DNA from: Hymenolepis diminuta
Taxonomy: Eukaryota; Platyhelminthes; Cestoda; Cyclophyllidea; Hymenolepididae
Length of the DNA stretch: 64,000 nucleotides
Direction of reading: 5' to 3'
Assembly: GCA_900708905.1 (NCBI GenBank)
Contig: CAADRB010000019.1
Span: forward strand, 1,895,161 to 1,959,160
Under the pieces are notes generated by a model. That model had not been told where the DNA came from. It worked only from the letters and a program-made list of their open reading frames with translations, and ran no database searches. Made by a program: the position numbers and the translations under genes. Shown in pieces: positions 24,101-39,100 of the stretch; positions within the stretch are counted from its first letter, which is position 1; each line of letters starts with the position of its first letter.

Positions 24101-27100
24101 AATCGTGTGGGAGGGGGGCTTCCCTTTCACTTCCCTATATATGGTCATATGGCGGCTTACGTTAAAGGTTTTGCTCAGTTCTCTATTAGTGCAGGTTGCA
24201 ATTGCTCAGAATTGAGTTTTTTTGAGCATACTACTCTCGGTTCGTCTTTCAGGATGAAGTCATCCTTTTTGAAAGGTAAAAACCACCTCCTGCAAATTTA
24301 TTCATTCACAACATCATTTCCATAAGTGTCTTTGAGTGTTTCTGCTACTGAGCTTGCCGTATTTCCTTGATGAAATTCACGAAGTAAAATATGCTTGATG
24401 TGTTCTTTATGTGAAGTGTACATTAGGGTTAGAAATAGTTATTAATAAGCATAATTATCGCACATTCTGAAAGAAGGAATAGTACTTTATTAATTACCAT
24501 AGATAAGCATACAATATTAACAAGCTAAATTGAAGTAATCGTGCCCTCAAAAATTGGACAGAATTTCTGTTACAACCTGATACGCAACTTTAATCACCCA
24601 AACGTCAAGCAGCAAACTGAATTCTGCCATTTAGGTGTACAACTACCATTCATATTTATTACATAGTATTCAAATGGGTCGAAATCATAAGATCAAGCAA
24701 AATAATTAGATAATTGAACTAAATAAATGGTTGAATAATATGAAAATAATATGAAAAATATATTATATAAATATGAGAATCTGCTCAGGTGGTCGAAATT
24801 AGGCTTAGTTCGGCTGTATTTGAAGATGAATACTTTTATTCTAGTTTCTGTTTCATGAATTAATTGACAGATGGAAACGTTCTAGCTAAATGTTTCGGAG
24901 ACAATTTTAGGTGTTTCTGACGGCACGGGAAGGGTGCATTGGTCTCATCCTACATTTTGACGGTTGTCAGTTAATGTTAATTGTTTTTTTTACAAAACGT
25001 GTATGCGCGCGTATGTATTACTTTACGGAGTCAAAAGTGAATGAAATAAATCTAGTACTCTAGTGATATATCAAGCGGCGTAGTAGTTAACGTGGTAGTT
25101 GCGAAGTTCGAGGTCATGGGTTCACACTCAGTGTGAACGGACTGACCAGTCATATTTTTTAAGTCTGGCTAATAACTTTGGATGGCATCACACTTCGAGT
25201 TTCTCAACAAGGATCTTGCAAGATGCCACTCTTCTACCCGAAATGAGTTAGTTCTACATGGACTTGGGAGTTATAGATAAATTAGGAATGATAATATATC
25301 TTCATGAATAGTATGGGAATGCATGGACCAATGACAACAAAATACTACTAAATCGATTTTTGATGATAGCTAGTGCTTGATTACCTACCTTGTTCCCGTT
25401 GAACTAGCTGTAGATTTGGCGAATTACGTATTAGAATTGAAGATTAGCTTGACTATCCTTTCTTGGGTCCTTTCATTACATCCAGTGACCAGGATATTGG
25501 TTAATTCTAGTCAACAGAGATAGCGGAATACAGGAGTCTTCATTGTATCATAAGTGATTCTATAAAATGTTTCCTTGTGTTATTATGTTAACTTATTAGC
25601 CCCCCTTAATCTCCCTTCAGATGTGGTAAAACGACCATCTGTCAGATCTTTGCCGCATTTCGAAAACAGAATCTCCTTTGCGTGAATTGTCACCAATACA
25701 CTGAAGCAGCCGATTTTCTCGGTGGCCTGCGTCCAGTTAGAACGCATCAGTCTGGTGATCCCAACATCACAGACGATCGTCTTTTTGAATGGGTAGATGG
25801 TCCTCTGGTAGTCGCTATGCTGCAGGGCGAAGCTTTCCTTCTAGACGAGATCTCTCTTGCTGACGATGCTGTTCTCGAACGTCTCAATAGTCTCCTCGAG
25901 CCTGAGCGAAAAATCTGTCTCGCTGAACGTTATGATGATTCCCAAGAATCCGAAGAGATCACTGCTGCTGCTGACTTCCGTCTCCTAGCAACCATGAATC
26001 CTGGCGGCGATTATGCGAAGAAAGAACTCTCTCCAGCTCTGCGTAATCGATTCACTGAAATTTGGTGCCCATCACCGACTTTCACCGTAGAGAATTCGAA
26101 GATTGAAATTACCGATTGGCAAGCTATTGTAGAACACAATCTGCGCCGAAGTGATTTGCTTGCTGGTTTGACACCCTTAGCGAAAACAATGGTGGATTTC
26201 TGTTGGTGGTTTGCTCAAGCTCGTGTTGAAGTGATGTGTGGTGGAATGGCGAGAAAAAGACGATGTAGGCGTCCATTCCCTACTATTCGAGATTTACTTG
26301 CTTGGTTGGAATTCATGCACAATTTGGTATCATCGAAGCATGATTTCTCTCGAGCCTCTATCTTCAACGCGTGCCTTCATGGAGCAGCTTTCATCTTCCT
26401 GGACTCTCTAGAAGTAGGGGAAAATAATCCTGATGAAAATATGGAAGAGCCCTACCTCTTTTTAGACGAAAGTAGTCTTCAGACTTCTCCAGATAGGCTT
26501 TACAAATTCAGCCCAGTTGGAGGAATAAACTTCCTTCTTAGTTGCCTTCTTACACACTTTAAAGGGAAGGAATCCGATCCTCATTTAATTGACGATATTA
26601 AAAGAGCGGCTCAAGAGTTTGTTATGAGTCTTAACCTACGACTAGGACAATGTATACCTGAATTGAGGGATTCGAATAGGCTCTACGGTTGTGAGCCATT
26701 CTTTATTGAAACAGGTTAGTTAACTATTATTTTTATGCTCTATTTATTACCTATGGCAAAAACTGAAAAATTTATATTAGTTGTTGTATATTTATGTTGG
26801 AATATGGGTTATTTTCAATGTTAACCAGAAATTGAGATAAGGGCTTGGCCGTTCCCTTCTCGTTAGTCTTATAGTGTTGGTCTGGATTATTGTTTAGCTG
26901 TAGAATTGAAGCTAATAAAAAATTTCTAAAATATTGTTAGGCGAAATGAAATCTCTAATGTAGTCCTAATCTCGACAGCAGAGCTACTTTAAGAATCTAA
27001 TTAAGTGAAGTTAGCGTTATCCCCTAACGAGGATGATGATCCCTTTAAAGTTAATATATTGTGAACCGGACTACTGGCCTATTGGAGAAGAGGAGGTGAT

Positions 27101-30100
27101 AAAATAGCAAAAATAGGAAAGTTGGTTTAACTATCGTGTGTGGCTCGAGAAGTTGTTGAAAAGGTTAAACACTGTACACTGAGAAGGGATGTCAAATCTC
27201 CATTCTTTTTGAGTCTGCTATAATTAGGACGAGCAGACCCATGACTCATTGTGTGTGCTGAAATCTCTTAAAGCATATGATTGTAAAGTACCCATATTAA
27301 ATCTCCACTTTCCTTTTCAGGCCCAGAAATATCTCATGATAAAATAATTTGTTCACAAGCTCCGCTAACCTTCAGTCTGAATGCTGCAACACCGGCGTCA
27401 AATTTGTGCCGTCTCTTGCGAGCTTTGCAACTTCCCAAACGGGCTTTACTCCTTGAAGGTAGTCCCGGTGTCGGAAAGACTTCTCTAGTGTCTGCTCTAG
27501 CGAGGGCTGCTGGCCATCGCGTTGTCCGCATTAATCTCTCCGAAGCAACTGTAAATTCTTTGATCACAAATATATGGTCTTTAATGTATTCTGGTTGTGT
27601 TTAATCGCCTCTGTTTATTTGTAGGAAGCAAGCGATCTTTTTGGATGTGATCTTCCCGTGGAAGGAGCTGGTTGTGGAACATTTACTTGGCGTGATGGAC
27701 CTCTTCTTCAAGCCCTGCGACATGGATATTGGATTCTTCTTGATGAGGTACGTTTTAAGCGCTTTTATAATTTTGGGTTTTAAAAATTTTCTTGCCGTTC
27801 GGACGGTCTTTAACATAAGAATGGGCAATTTGTCTTTTGTTAAAGGAATTATTTGAAATTAAGTAATTAGACTGTAAGGAGAAGAAATCGTTTAGAATTT
27901 GTTTTTACAAATTTTGGTTTGAAGAACGCTAATGAGTCCAGTTGATGTGGCTTTCAGTCAGATGATTGAGGGAGAAATGGACTAAGGAGTTGAGGACTCT
28001 TGTTCCAAGTACCGTAATTACCAAATGACTTTTCAGTTATCTATAATTTCTAAAATGATAATTGAACTCTCGTTCTTTTGCAGATGAATCTGGCCTCCCA
28101 ATCAGTGCTAGAATGTCTGAACGCTTGCTTGGATCATCGAGGTTCTATCTACATCCCGGAGTTGGGAGTCACCTTCCATGTCAAACCTCAGTCGACCCGA
28201 CTATTCGCCTGTCAGAACCCTGTTGAAGAGGGAGGTGGTCGCCGCGCCCTTCCAAAATCTTTCCTTAATCGATTTACTCAGGTGAGCATCTTGAGGTTTC
28301 AACACTAACTCCCTTAAACATCAGTTCATGGTGTCATTTTCTGCACTGTTGATAATTTTAGGTCTACCTGAAACCTTTAACTGCAGCCGATCAAATAGCC
28401 ATTCTTATCAGTATCTATAACAGTCTGCCTGTTTCCCACATCGAAGCTATGGTTAGATTCAATTCAATGGTAAGTTTGTTTCTACGTTAAAAAAGGACGG
28501 GTATTCTTTTCTTTATGTTGAAAGTAGCCTTCCAACACGCATGAATTGCTTATATAAAACTTGAATTTAGGCATCGAATATATTTGAAAATTGAGGTTCT
28601 AGAGCGACAACGGCGATAGTTTGCTTGTTTGTTACGTCAGAAAGCAGAAAATTGATATTTTTTATACACATACGGTGATAAAAATCACCAACATCAGTGT
28701 AAGTTTTCCGGTCAGAAATAAATCAGAGCAGACGAGTAATAAATTTTTTCATTGATCTTGGAAATTATATAGAGTGACTTAAGCTCCGGTCGCTTCATAA
28801 ATCTAACAATAACAGTAGACAGATTTAACAAGTGAGCTGAGCTGAGCGGCACGATGCTAAATATCCTTTGAAACTGCCTGTTGAATAAAATCCATTTTTA
28901 TTCAGTATTTTTCTCATTTAGCTATTCAAAACTTATTATGGATTCCTAAGGTTGCTTTTTAACATCTATTTTAAATAAACATTGAATTTTAGTGAGGCCA
29001 TCGTAGATCCCCAGCTATGCTTAAATATATACTCTTGCCTATCTTTTTTTCACTCGCACATCTATTTCTCCTCCCTTAGCTTCAAGACGCAGTTGAAAGA
29101 GGAGATTCTTTCAATGCTGTGGCGGGGACTTCCTGGGAATTCAATCTCCGTGACCTCTGTCGATGGGGTGACCTCTTAACTGCAGGTCAGGCTGACTTTG
29201 GTGCCAATCCGGGCCTCTATGTCTACCTTCTCTATGCTGCTCGAATGAGATCTAATGAGGACAAAGCGAAGGTAGGTTGTTGTCAAAAGCTTGATGGTTA
29301 ACGCATGAGATCGAGTTCTTAGTCATTTTTTTCATTCTAGGTCATTGAAATCTGGAATGGCGTGGCAGAAGAGACCGGTATAGGTCATTGCTACATTCCC
29401 CGAGGTTGTACTTATCCACCGATTGGGAACAAATTTCAAATTGGTCTTTCCACTTGGTACGTTAATGGTGGTCAATCTCAACACGACAGCATCGCAGATA
29501 GCCTTCTTATTTTAAATCAGCATCGTCTCTATTTGGAGATATTGCTCAAGATACTTCAACATGGTTGGATGTCTATTCTTATTGGACCGAGAGGAGCAGG
29601 TTAGCATTGATACTTATTAACTTGCGGGATTCTCACTTAAATATACTGAATAACAGTTCATTTATTGATCAAACCGTTTTGAATGGCTCCATTCTTCCTC
29701 ACTTCGCAGGTAAACGGTCACTGGTGCACTTAGCAGCTCAAATAGTTCGTCGTCACGTCTCGACGGTTGCTCTTTCTCCGTCGGCAGACACCGTTGAATT
29801 ATTAGGTGCTTTTGAGCAGCGTGAAAATGGAGGTGTCTTCGCGTGGATAGATAGTCCTCTGGTGCGTGGAATTCGTGAAGGCCACTGGGTCGTGTTGGAG
29901 AATGCTCAACTCTGCAGGTTTGTGAACAGTTATCCTCTCCCCCTATCAGACAAAGTTTTAGGTAGTTTACCCCAAGTCTTTAATGTTTGACCTCCGAATT
30001 GGTCCTAACTTCATCAACGGTGTTATATCCATCTCATTTCGGAAAAGATAAAAAGATAAATCCTCATTCAGATCAAGAAAAGAATTATCCAAACCAATTA

Positions 30101-33100
30101 AAATCCACATCCATAGTAAATTGTCATTAATTATTTCTACAGAGGGTTTGACATTCCTTTGAAATAATTATTCATCTTGGAGGTAACAAGGTACATTTTG
30201 TGATATCCAGGTTCGTAGTGTCTAAATATATGCTGAATTCCTCTGTTTTTAAGCTTATCTCGTTTATCTATCTAAACATTTGTAATATGATTTCTCTTTT
30301 ATGCATAGTTCCTTATACATAACATATGTCATAACCACTTATACCGTTTATCTCTCACAATTCAGTCCCTCAGTTCTGGATCGTCTGAACAGTCTTCTTG
30401 AACCAGGAGGTGACTTGCTTATAAGTGAACGAGGTCTGGACGCCAACGGTGATCTGGTTCGACTGAAACCCCACCCTGAGTTCCGATTGATTCTTGTGGT
30501 TGATGACAATACCGCCGCAGTTGGAAGCTACTCCAATAATATCTCCAGAGCAATGCGAAATCGGGGTGTTGAAATGGTGCTCACTCATGATGTAAGTCTA
30601 ATTGGTTTAATTTCAGGCTGTTCAATCAAGAATTTGTCAACCATATCATCTAATAAACATTAAAAGCTTAAGTATGAATCGCTTGTTCAATCCTAACTAC
30701 TTTTCCTTTTAGTTGAAGTATCTCAAAGAAGATCTCTATCGTCTGCTTCTCAACACTGGTCTCCCACCGGATTGTGTAAACGCTCTATTGATCTTTGAAT
30801 CCTCCGTACTTCAACGTCTATATGCTTTATCTTCTGAAGTGATCGCAACTTCAGTGCCTTCTCGTAAACCACCAGTCGGTGCTTTGCTTTCAGCGGCGCG
30901 GGTGATTCAGCAAATCATCGCTAGTAAGGAGCTGGACACGCTTATGGCTTCAGAGGTAGATGAGGAAATAACCGAAGATATAGCTCCATGGATGGTCAAA
31001 TGGAAGAATGAAGATTCCAGAAAGAAAGCTTTTGCTAAAGCTCTCATTGATGTCTATGCTCGAAGGCAAGCGGACCGCAATGTCGCTCAGGTTAGAATCA
31101 TTTACGGTTCAACAAGAATCTGCCTATTTACGATTTTATTCTCAAAGTAGAACATTATCTTTCAACATTTTTAGATTCTCACCAAAGTCATCTGTGATTT
31201 CGTAGACTCTGAACTACCTTCTCTGCTAGTATCAGGTCAAATTCATCGTCAGCCTCGACTTAACCGTACCAATGAACTTCTTTCTTCTTCAATTTCACCT
31301 CTGATCGATCAATGGCGATATGTCCTTGACCATTGTTCAACAGTTCTCTCACCATCCAATAATTATTTTCTCCCAGTTCTGGCTCGACATTCTGTTGAAC
31401 GTGGATTTAAGATACCTTCCTTTGCAGAGTCACTTTCTATGAAGGAATTCGCATCCAGCATCAAAGATGTCGATAATATGGATCTACGTTGGATCCCTGG
31501 TTGGACTTGCATTGTCAATTGTAATTCTGCAGATATTTCTGCTTGGAATTCTCGAATTGTTGATGCATTCCTCTCGACTCTCATGTCATTCTATGGTAGC
31601 GTTCTCTCCACTTCGAGTTCTCAGACTTTCAATGAGCAGATTCCCGTTATTTGTGCTCTAGATCATTTCGTTAAGGGAGATATTCCTATTGCATTTTCAG
31701 AAGCTTATCCAGGTCTTCAGAGCCTTCACTCAGAGTTATTGGATGCTCTAAGTAGTCTCGGAGAATTCTTTAACAACCGTAGCCATGGTTATCTTGATTT
31801 CTATGGTTTTCTTGCGGCTCTCGCTAAGCTCACCGCCTGGTTGCAGCAATTTGGCTCCCAACCAATTGGGCACGCTTCCGATTGGCCAGAAAGGAGTGAA
31901 TTTTTTGCACACTACTGTCGGTCGCCAAAAACTGGTGTTGCAACTGCAGTTAAGCTGATAGACTTAATCCACAGACATCTTCAAGCACCAATTCCAAAGA
32001 ATATGACTGCACCTAAAAGACTTGATCTCTGTCACCTTCCTTGGACCAAATTGGCTCTCGTTGCACACGATCAGATATCTATTCGGCTGAATCCTATGGA
32101 TGTCAATGAGGTAGACACACCAATAGAGGTACCTGATTTACTTTCCTCTGAGACCTCTGAAAGTATGCGTTTGTGGCCAGTGCTTGCTACTGGTCTGGTG
32201 TTTGGTCGATTCAGGGATACCTCCTTCACAGAATGGTCTGAGAATATGTCAAGAAACCTACTTGTAGAATTGAGTATTCAGCTTGGGGCTCTTTCACGTC
32301 CGCGGTTGCTCGAAATTTTTACTTTATCTTCTGAGAGGTCTTCTGAAAGCATAACCGAAATTCTTCGCCTTGGAAATCGAGCATTTTCACCTCTTGAACT
32401 ATCCGATCTATCAGGTTTAGTGAAGCCTGATCTTGTCCACGAATGGCGAAGCTTATCACAAGCGGTATTAGCTGTTAACCACGCCGATTCCACAAGTTGT
32501 CACGGTGATGGAGCGAATTGTTCCTTCGCTGACTGGATTTCTCATCAACAAACGCTGTCAGATTTATTCCGATTGCTCCAAAAACTTGCACATCTATCAA
32601 CTCGGTGTCAGAGAATTAGCCATCGTGCAGATAGGTGTTATATTGATTCTATCATTCTACTTATATTGTATTAGTAGTATTTTTTAATTAATTTTCGATT
32701 ACAGTGAGATTCCTGAACTCATGGTTCTGTCACGATCTCTATTCTGCGCCATTTTGACTGCAATTCACAAACGTTCCCGCGGAAGAATGAGGTAGTTTTT
32801 GAAACGATTTTCATCAATATTCTTCCAGTTTTACGACCTGAGTCTACCGTGATTTCTGTTTCAGCAGTGATTCACCAGTAATTTCAAATCTTCCTGAAGT
32901 TTTCGCTCAGCTTAATGACGATAATAGGGAGGTGTTTGCTGACGCAGTGAATTCATACATGGGTCGATTCCTTGTCAACCAACCATCGCTTCTTCGCTTG
33001 CTTCGAGCGTTCTGTGCTTGTTTGAAGGAATCGTCAGAGAATCGAGACGAGGCTGTTGCGCGTGCTTGGGTTTTCTATGGTGCTCTGCAGATGCAATGTG

Positions 33101-36100
33101 CTTTTCCAACATCCCCTCTTGATCCTAGCATCGTGAATGCATTCAAGATCGCAATTACTCGCGACGAGGTAAAGGGTACTTGTATTTAAACTTCACTCAC
33201 CTCTGAACTATCTTTTATAAATAACAAGGTTTGTATACGAACCGAGAGTGGGGACCTTTTTAGTAATAGAGGTCTAAGTAGATCTTTGATAAGATTCATC
33301 ACATAGGTAAGACAAGTAAATATAGGAGGGCATTAAAGTTTATATGGTGTAATAAAAATGAATATATACACCAATAAGCCTAAAGAGCGCAAAGAATGAA
33401 ATAAAGTGTCAATCCTGCTATGATGATCATCACTCTTCCATGTTTGTCCACGCTTTGCATTCATGCTAGACTGCATGCAGGCAGGTACGTCTGTGTCGGA
33501 TGGCATGATTGTTAGCTTATTTTCAATGGCAACGTGCTTGGTGCCTTGCACCTTCAATCCAGTTGGTCATAACAACAGGTATCTTGAGCACTCTGCACCT
33601 TTGAGGCTCTTAATAAATTCGATGAGTCAGCTGCAAAGCGAGAAAATTGTATATAGCTAGATATGCGAGACCGCCTTGTTTTGTACCATCAGAATTTATG
33701 CTAGAGAACTCGGTAGATGCTTCATAGGGCTTGACTGTGGGATTCTTTGAAGGAATTCTTCAAGCTAGCTCTTCTCATATCATGACTCAGCGAAATCATT
33801 ATGCTCAAAAATGTTTGCTGGACTGCTTCAATGAAGGAAATTGTCGAAAATAAATCAACCTTGAACAAAAGATGACTTATCTAGCATGATAGCGTTTTAA
33901 CTGTTTATTTATTTTCTTCATAGCTCCATCGGCTTGAAACGGATCTCCAAATTAGAGCAGCTACCAGATCTATTGAAGTGGGATCTTGCGGACTGCCATG
34001 CATCAACTCCAATTTACCTCTGCCACACACTGGCTGTGTGGATATTGGAACCATCCAGTCAAACGTTGAAGCGGGCTTAGAGCACCCTCTTGTTGGAGCA
34101 ATCGTCCAACGACGAGTCAAGGTCGCCAAGCGATTAGAACGTCTGGAAGAACGGCAGGTTGTAAAACAGGATAATACTGCACTGCAGCTGAGAGCAACCT
34201 CTAATTCAGAGGTAGATCATTAAGATGTCGTCTTGTGTAGATCCATCTGAAATTTTTTTCCTAATAACTCGCTGTCTTTTAGTATGTTGAACTGAGACGC
34301 CGTCTAGCAGCATTCAATCAGAACTTTACTGGAGATTTCTTGTTGAAACTTTTGGAAAGCGGTGTGTTCTCTAAATCGGCAGCACTTCAACAATGGATTG
34401 AAACTGCGGCTTCGCTGTCTGAATGGTTTATTCAACCCCAGAGACTTCATATCTATGCAGATGTTGTGGAACCGTACCTTCTGGGTATTGCTAAGGTACT
34501 ATTACCCACAGTATTAAACAGTTTGTTTATAATCTTTAATTGTGAGAAGTACCTGAACTTAGTTAACAGTAAGTCCAATAAATGATAGAGTGGAGGGGAT
34601 CGAAAAGATATTGAAAGCAATATCAAGTTATCAGTGAACTTTACCTCATTAGATTTTTGGATTCCAGTTGTACTGTACATACCAAATGGGTAATTTGCCT
34701 TCCAAATTTCAAAGTTCAAGATACTTTCACTGGATTGCAATAAATACTTTTCTAGGATGTTCACTGTTTATCGACCGGTATTTTTAATCAAGAAGAGTCG
34801 GTCTTGTCGCTTCAATTCATTTTCTTCTCATGGTTGAGAGGGTAAATGATCCCACTTAATGTTACATCGCTTACAGCTTTAGATAGTAGAGATGAGATAG
34901 ATAAATATGTTAAGTTGGCAGAACTCTATAAGCCGTTTTCAGTGAGGTGAATCCAAGTTTTTCCTAAGGCAGGCTATTTTTCATGCAGTGGAGTTGCTTT
35001 TCGTGAGATTGATTGATTTATAAATAATTTTTCGTCTTTTAGGTCGCCCATGGTTTGCGAACTCTTGTACAGCTAGAGGTCTCCAAGGACGAAAATGTGA
35101 GTTTAACGATGAAAACTTTATCATTTAAGCAAAATGTTTAAATCAAACACCACAGCAAAGCATGCAAAGAAAATAGGTTACTTCGTTTGTTAATGTATTG
35201 GTTATTACGCCTTTAATATTTGTTTCGATTGGTTTTCTAATATGAATTGTTTCTACCAATGTATTTTTTAAACGATTTCTTATCAAAGACAAAGAACAAG
35301 TACTTTTTTGAGTCATCTCGAATTACGTTATGATAAAGGGGTTTCTGATAATACAATCATTATTTATTAACCGATTATTTTTGCGGCTGGCTTGTAAACA
35401 GGTTCGCCATTAAAAGTAATTGAAGTTAAAGATTTTTGGACTGGTGATATCGCTTGACGCGAATCGATAGAAAACTTTTCTAAGAAAATCTGACCAATTA
35501 TCTCTTTACCGATTAAGTCGAAATTATAAATAATTGGTGCTTTTAGGCCACCAATTTTGTTAGTCTCGTGGACAGCCTCTCAACGGGAATATTCCCAACC
35601 CTCGCAACCAATACTGCAGCGCCAATCAAGGGTCTCCCCTTGACCCCATGCCTCCAGTTAATTCGTCACCTCGTCTCACCACAAATTCGCGGTCTCTTTC
35701 GTGAATCGATATGGAAAGGTTGTGAGTCGGATATTGATGTTCTTTCTGGAAGGTCAATCTATATCGACGCTCGTGATTTTATGGCTCATAGACGTGAGGT
35801 TTCTCTTCTGAGATTGGCAGCGGAATATCGGTGAGTTAGAGCTAGTATTTCTTAAGGTGATGTGTCATACTGTAATTCTGAACCGGTTTTATTAATTTCG
35901 CTTTCAGAATGAACTCATATATTCTCGATCTAATTATCATGGATAGTCTCTCATCAGCATCTATGACCCAGCACCACGTGGATTTCATCTCTCGTCTTCT
36001 GAAAGCTCTCACTGGTTATCTGTGCCTCCGTTGGCGTAGAAGAGAAGCTAGAAGAAGGCGCGATGCGGAGAGACGTGCATCTCTTTTTATTGAAGCCGAA

Positions 36101-39100
36101 CAGCGGCGTCGGAAGTGCTATGATGAACTCCAATCCGCTGCCTCTGCAGTATCTACCCTCAAGAATAGGAAGAAAAAGAAGAAGGGTGAAACTCATGCAG
36201 AACGTAGAAAGAGGGTTCAGGAAGCCGCCGAAGAGAGGGAACTCCCTGACCTTATTGACGTAGGTCTTACTGATGAAGTCGAGTGGAGATTGAGATTCTC
36301 AGAAGCTGGTACTATTGAAGCCAGAAAGGTTCTGTCAGGCGATTCTGACGGTTTCATGGAGCTGAGACTGTCGAGAGAGGATGCAATTCAACAGGCTGTG
36401 CGAGGTATTGAGGGAGTGAACTCCTGGTTTGAACAGGAATTGGCGACTGCAGAAGCGGAAACAGAGGCGGAGTTAGAATGGTTACCGAGCGATGAAGAAG
36501 TAGTGGGATTTGTTGATCGACTGGTCTTTATCCTACTATATCTTTCTCAACGTGACTCAAAGAATGATATCTGTGCATCATTGGCTGAGAAACATTGGTG
36601 GAGGACATTTATTGAAGGGTACCGATTTGCTGGTCATCTCTTAGCTCATTCGAAGTACCAGTTGCGTAAGTAAACATTATTTTGCGATGGTAGGACAATG
36701 ATCAGGTCATAGGTTACATGGTTGATGATCATTGATGCAGATATAATGATGTAAACGACCAACCGTACTGATAAGTTTCATTAATAAGAGGGTTGATACA
36801 ATATGGATTTCTAATCAGCGCGACTGCAGAATATCTTTCCTCTATCTAAGTTATATGTTGTTAACACTTTCCTTCGTGAGATTGAATGCTTTAAGTTGTT
36901 ACTTGGTCAAATCAAAAAGTTGTTAGATAGAACAGAGCAGAACTTAATAAGCCGGAAGTAACACAGTTGAGTAAATAGTTCGAGGAAAGATGAATGGGCC
37001 ATAGGCAAAATAGATGGACAGTAAACATACAATAGGTAGAAAAAAGTTAGGAAAATCAACAAGAGTAAATTTGACTGAAAGTAAATAACAAGGTCACTAC
37101 ACGCAATTCACTTGTATTCAATCGAAATTCTTACCCTTTACAGCTGCTACATCAGACGAGTACTCAATGCCGTCCCATCTTCTTGCGACTGCTCGTTTGG
37201 CTCTCACAGCTCGAGATGATTCAGAATCGGTTGATTTGGAGAAAGTCTTTTCTTTTGAACCCCTTCAACAGTCTCAGAAGAGTGAGTCGGTGATGTCAGT
37301 GACTCGTAGAAAGCGTTGTTTGGATGTCTACCATGACCCGATTCCCAAACCAGAGGCAAAGAAGGCTTATGCCATGATGGTTACTGTTCGAACTCGAGTT
37401 TTGGAGTTGCTTCAAGAGTGGCCGGATCATCCTGCTTTACTCAAGGTGAATTTGATTACTCAACTCAGTGTATTCTAGTCTTAATTTATCAAAATAATAT
37501 TGAATCTACTTCCCGTTCATAGATTATTACTTTGATCAACCGAATGTGTACATTCAATATGAATGATTGTTTGACGAAGTATATTACCGCATTTGAGATG
37601 CTGCTGGCTGAAATGCAGGTACAGCAACTTTTCTTCCTTTTATGATTTCTACTCTCCAACGTTGAACAAATTGATAATTAGTACTTGATTTTTTTACAAG
37701 GAGTGGGAAAAGAATGCTGCTCGTTATGTATCACTATCCGAGGCCTTCAGATCCGTGTGTGATCTCCTTATTGAGTGGCGAAAATTGGAGCTGAAGTGAG
37801 TCGCTGTTTTACTTATTTATTCATTATTTACTTGATTTATGTTTATGTTGTTAGTTGAGTCCATTTCCTTCAGCTTGTGCCACCTTCAAGGAGGACTTTG
37901 GCAATAAGATATCGAACGTAATATATTCCGATTTTCATGCGCCGATGGCGCGACGGGTAACATACGCATTTGTCGAATTATAGTACCAACATTTTGGTAA
38001 ACATTTAATGACCAAGAGTGTTGGTAAAAACCGACTAAAAGCAGCGTCTGAACGCGAGTTTCTTTTTAGAAGTTTCACTCCTTAATCCAAATTGGGTGAT
38101 GAAAAACACCTCCCTTCAGCGAATTTAGATCTTTATTTTACCTGCATTATTCTATACCTGATATTTTAAGTTCGTAATGAATTAATGTAGGAAAGTTATG
38201 AGAGAGCAGAAGAAAATGAATTTCTTCGAATGTTAACTACATTCTTATATCTTTCGTAGATGCTGGATAGCCGCGCTGGATGCTTCCACAGAAGCTGCAG
38301 CTAATCGTTGTGCCCCACTCTGGTTCCACCTTCAAAGTGTTTTTCTTCAACCCTCTATGTCATTTCCCAACAATGCTGATGAAGATCTATGTCAAATCCT
38401 GCTAGAGTTCATGGAAAATGGTCCAGTGGGTGAATTCTCAGCTCGTTGGCGTCTTCTAGCTGCTCTTTACAATGCCATCACTATCTGGCCTGGTCTTTCT
38501 GACAAACGTATGCGATCAGAACTTTTTCTTCATAAAATTCTAGTCAGAACGACTCTAGTTTACCCCTTCCCTATTTTAGAGCGCTTATCGGCTCGAAGGA
38601 TGGTTGGTAATGTGTCCTGGTTCTACGGGCAATTCATCCCGCATGTGAACAAATTCCTTTTGGATGAACAGAAGCCTATTCGTAAGGAGATGAGGAACTT
38701 CATTTCTGTCATGAAATGGGGTGATTACAATAGCTTTTGGACTATGAAGGAGAATGTGGATAGGTGCAAGAAAACCATCCATAGACATGTAAGTTATTTG
38801 TTAGCCTCGATATCATAAAGTCTATATAAGCACCCATGTTATGAAGTAGAATTAATACTTTGAAATGAATTCATGCTATTTTTTGACCAGAGCTCATCCA
38901 TCCATACACCAGAAAATGAAGTCAATCCTTCGTGACCTAATCTAATTAAGCAGTTGTACTATATTAATAAAGAAGCCGTCGTTTATGTTAGGGTTCTTTG
39001 TCCTCTTTCCGCTAGGACCGCGAAGCTATAACCACACGGTGCGTCGGTGGCGCAGTGGTTCCGTCCACGTCTGTCATGTCAGAGGTTACGGGTACGATTC

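Larger units (their letters stand above)
23008..26714 (+). other. MDN1: MDN1 exons 10-11: AAA4, interrupted by the transposon-bearing intron
   Basis: Exons are 23008-23187 and 25621-26714 (residues about 1141-1565). The Walker A motif is split by intron 10: GETG ends exon 10 and CGKTT opens exon 11. Walker B is AFLLDEISLADD, and LLATMNPGGDYAKKELSP and LRNRFTEIWCP follow. Intron 10 (23188-25620, 2.4 kb) contains the mariner and a SINE, so correct splicing here is essential for the ATPase site. Confidence 0.93.

Noticed and set aside
33333..33557. 74-codon minus-strand frame in MDN1 intron 23
   Set aside because: It lies in an intron, shows no recognised homology, and has no transposon ends around it.
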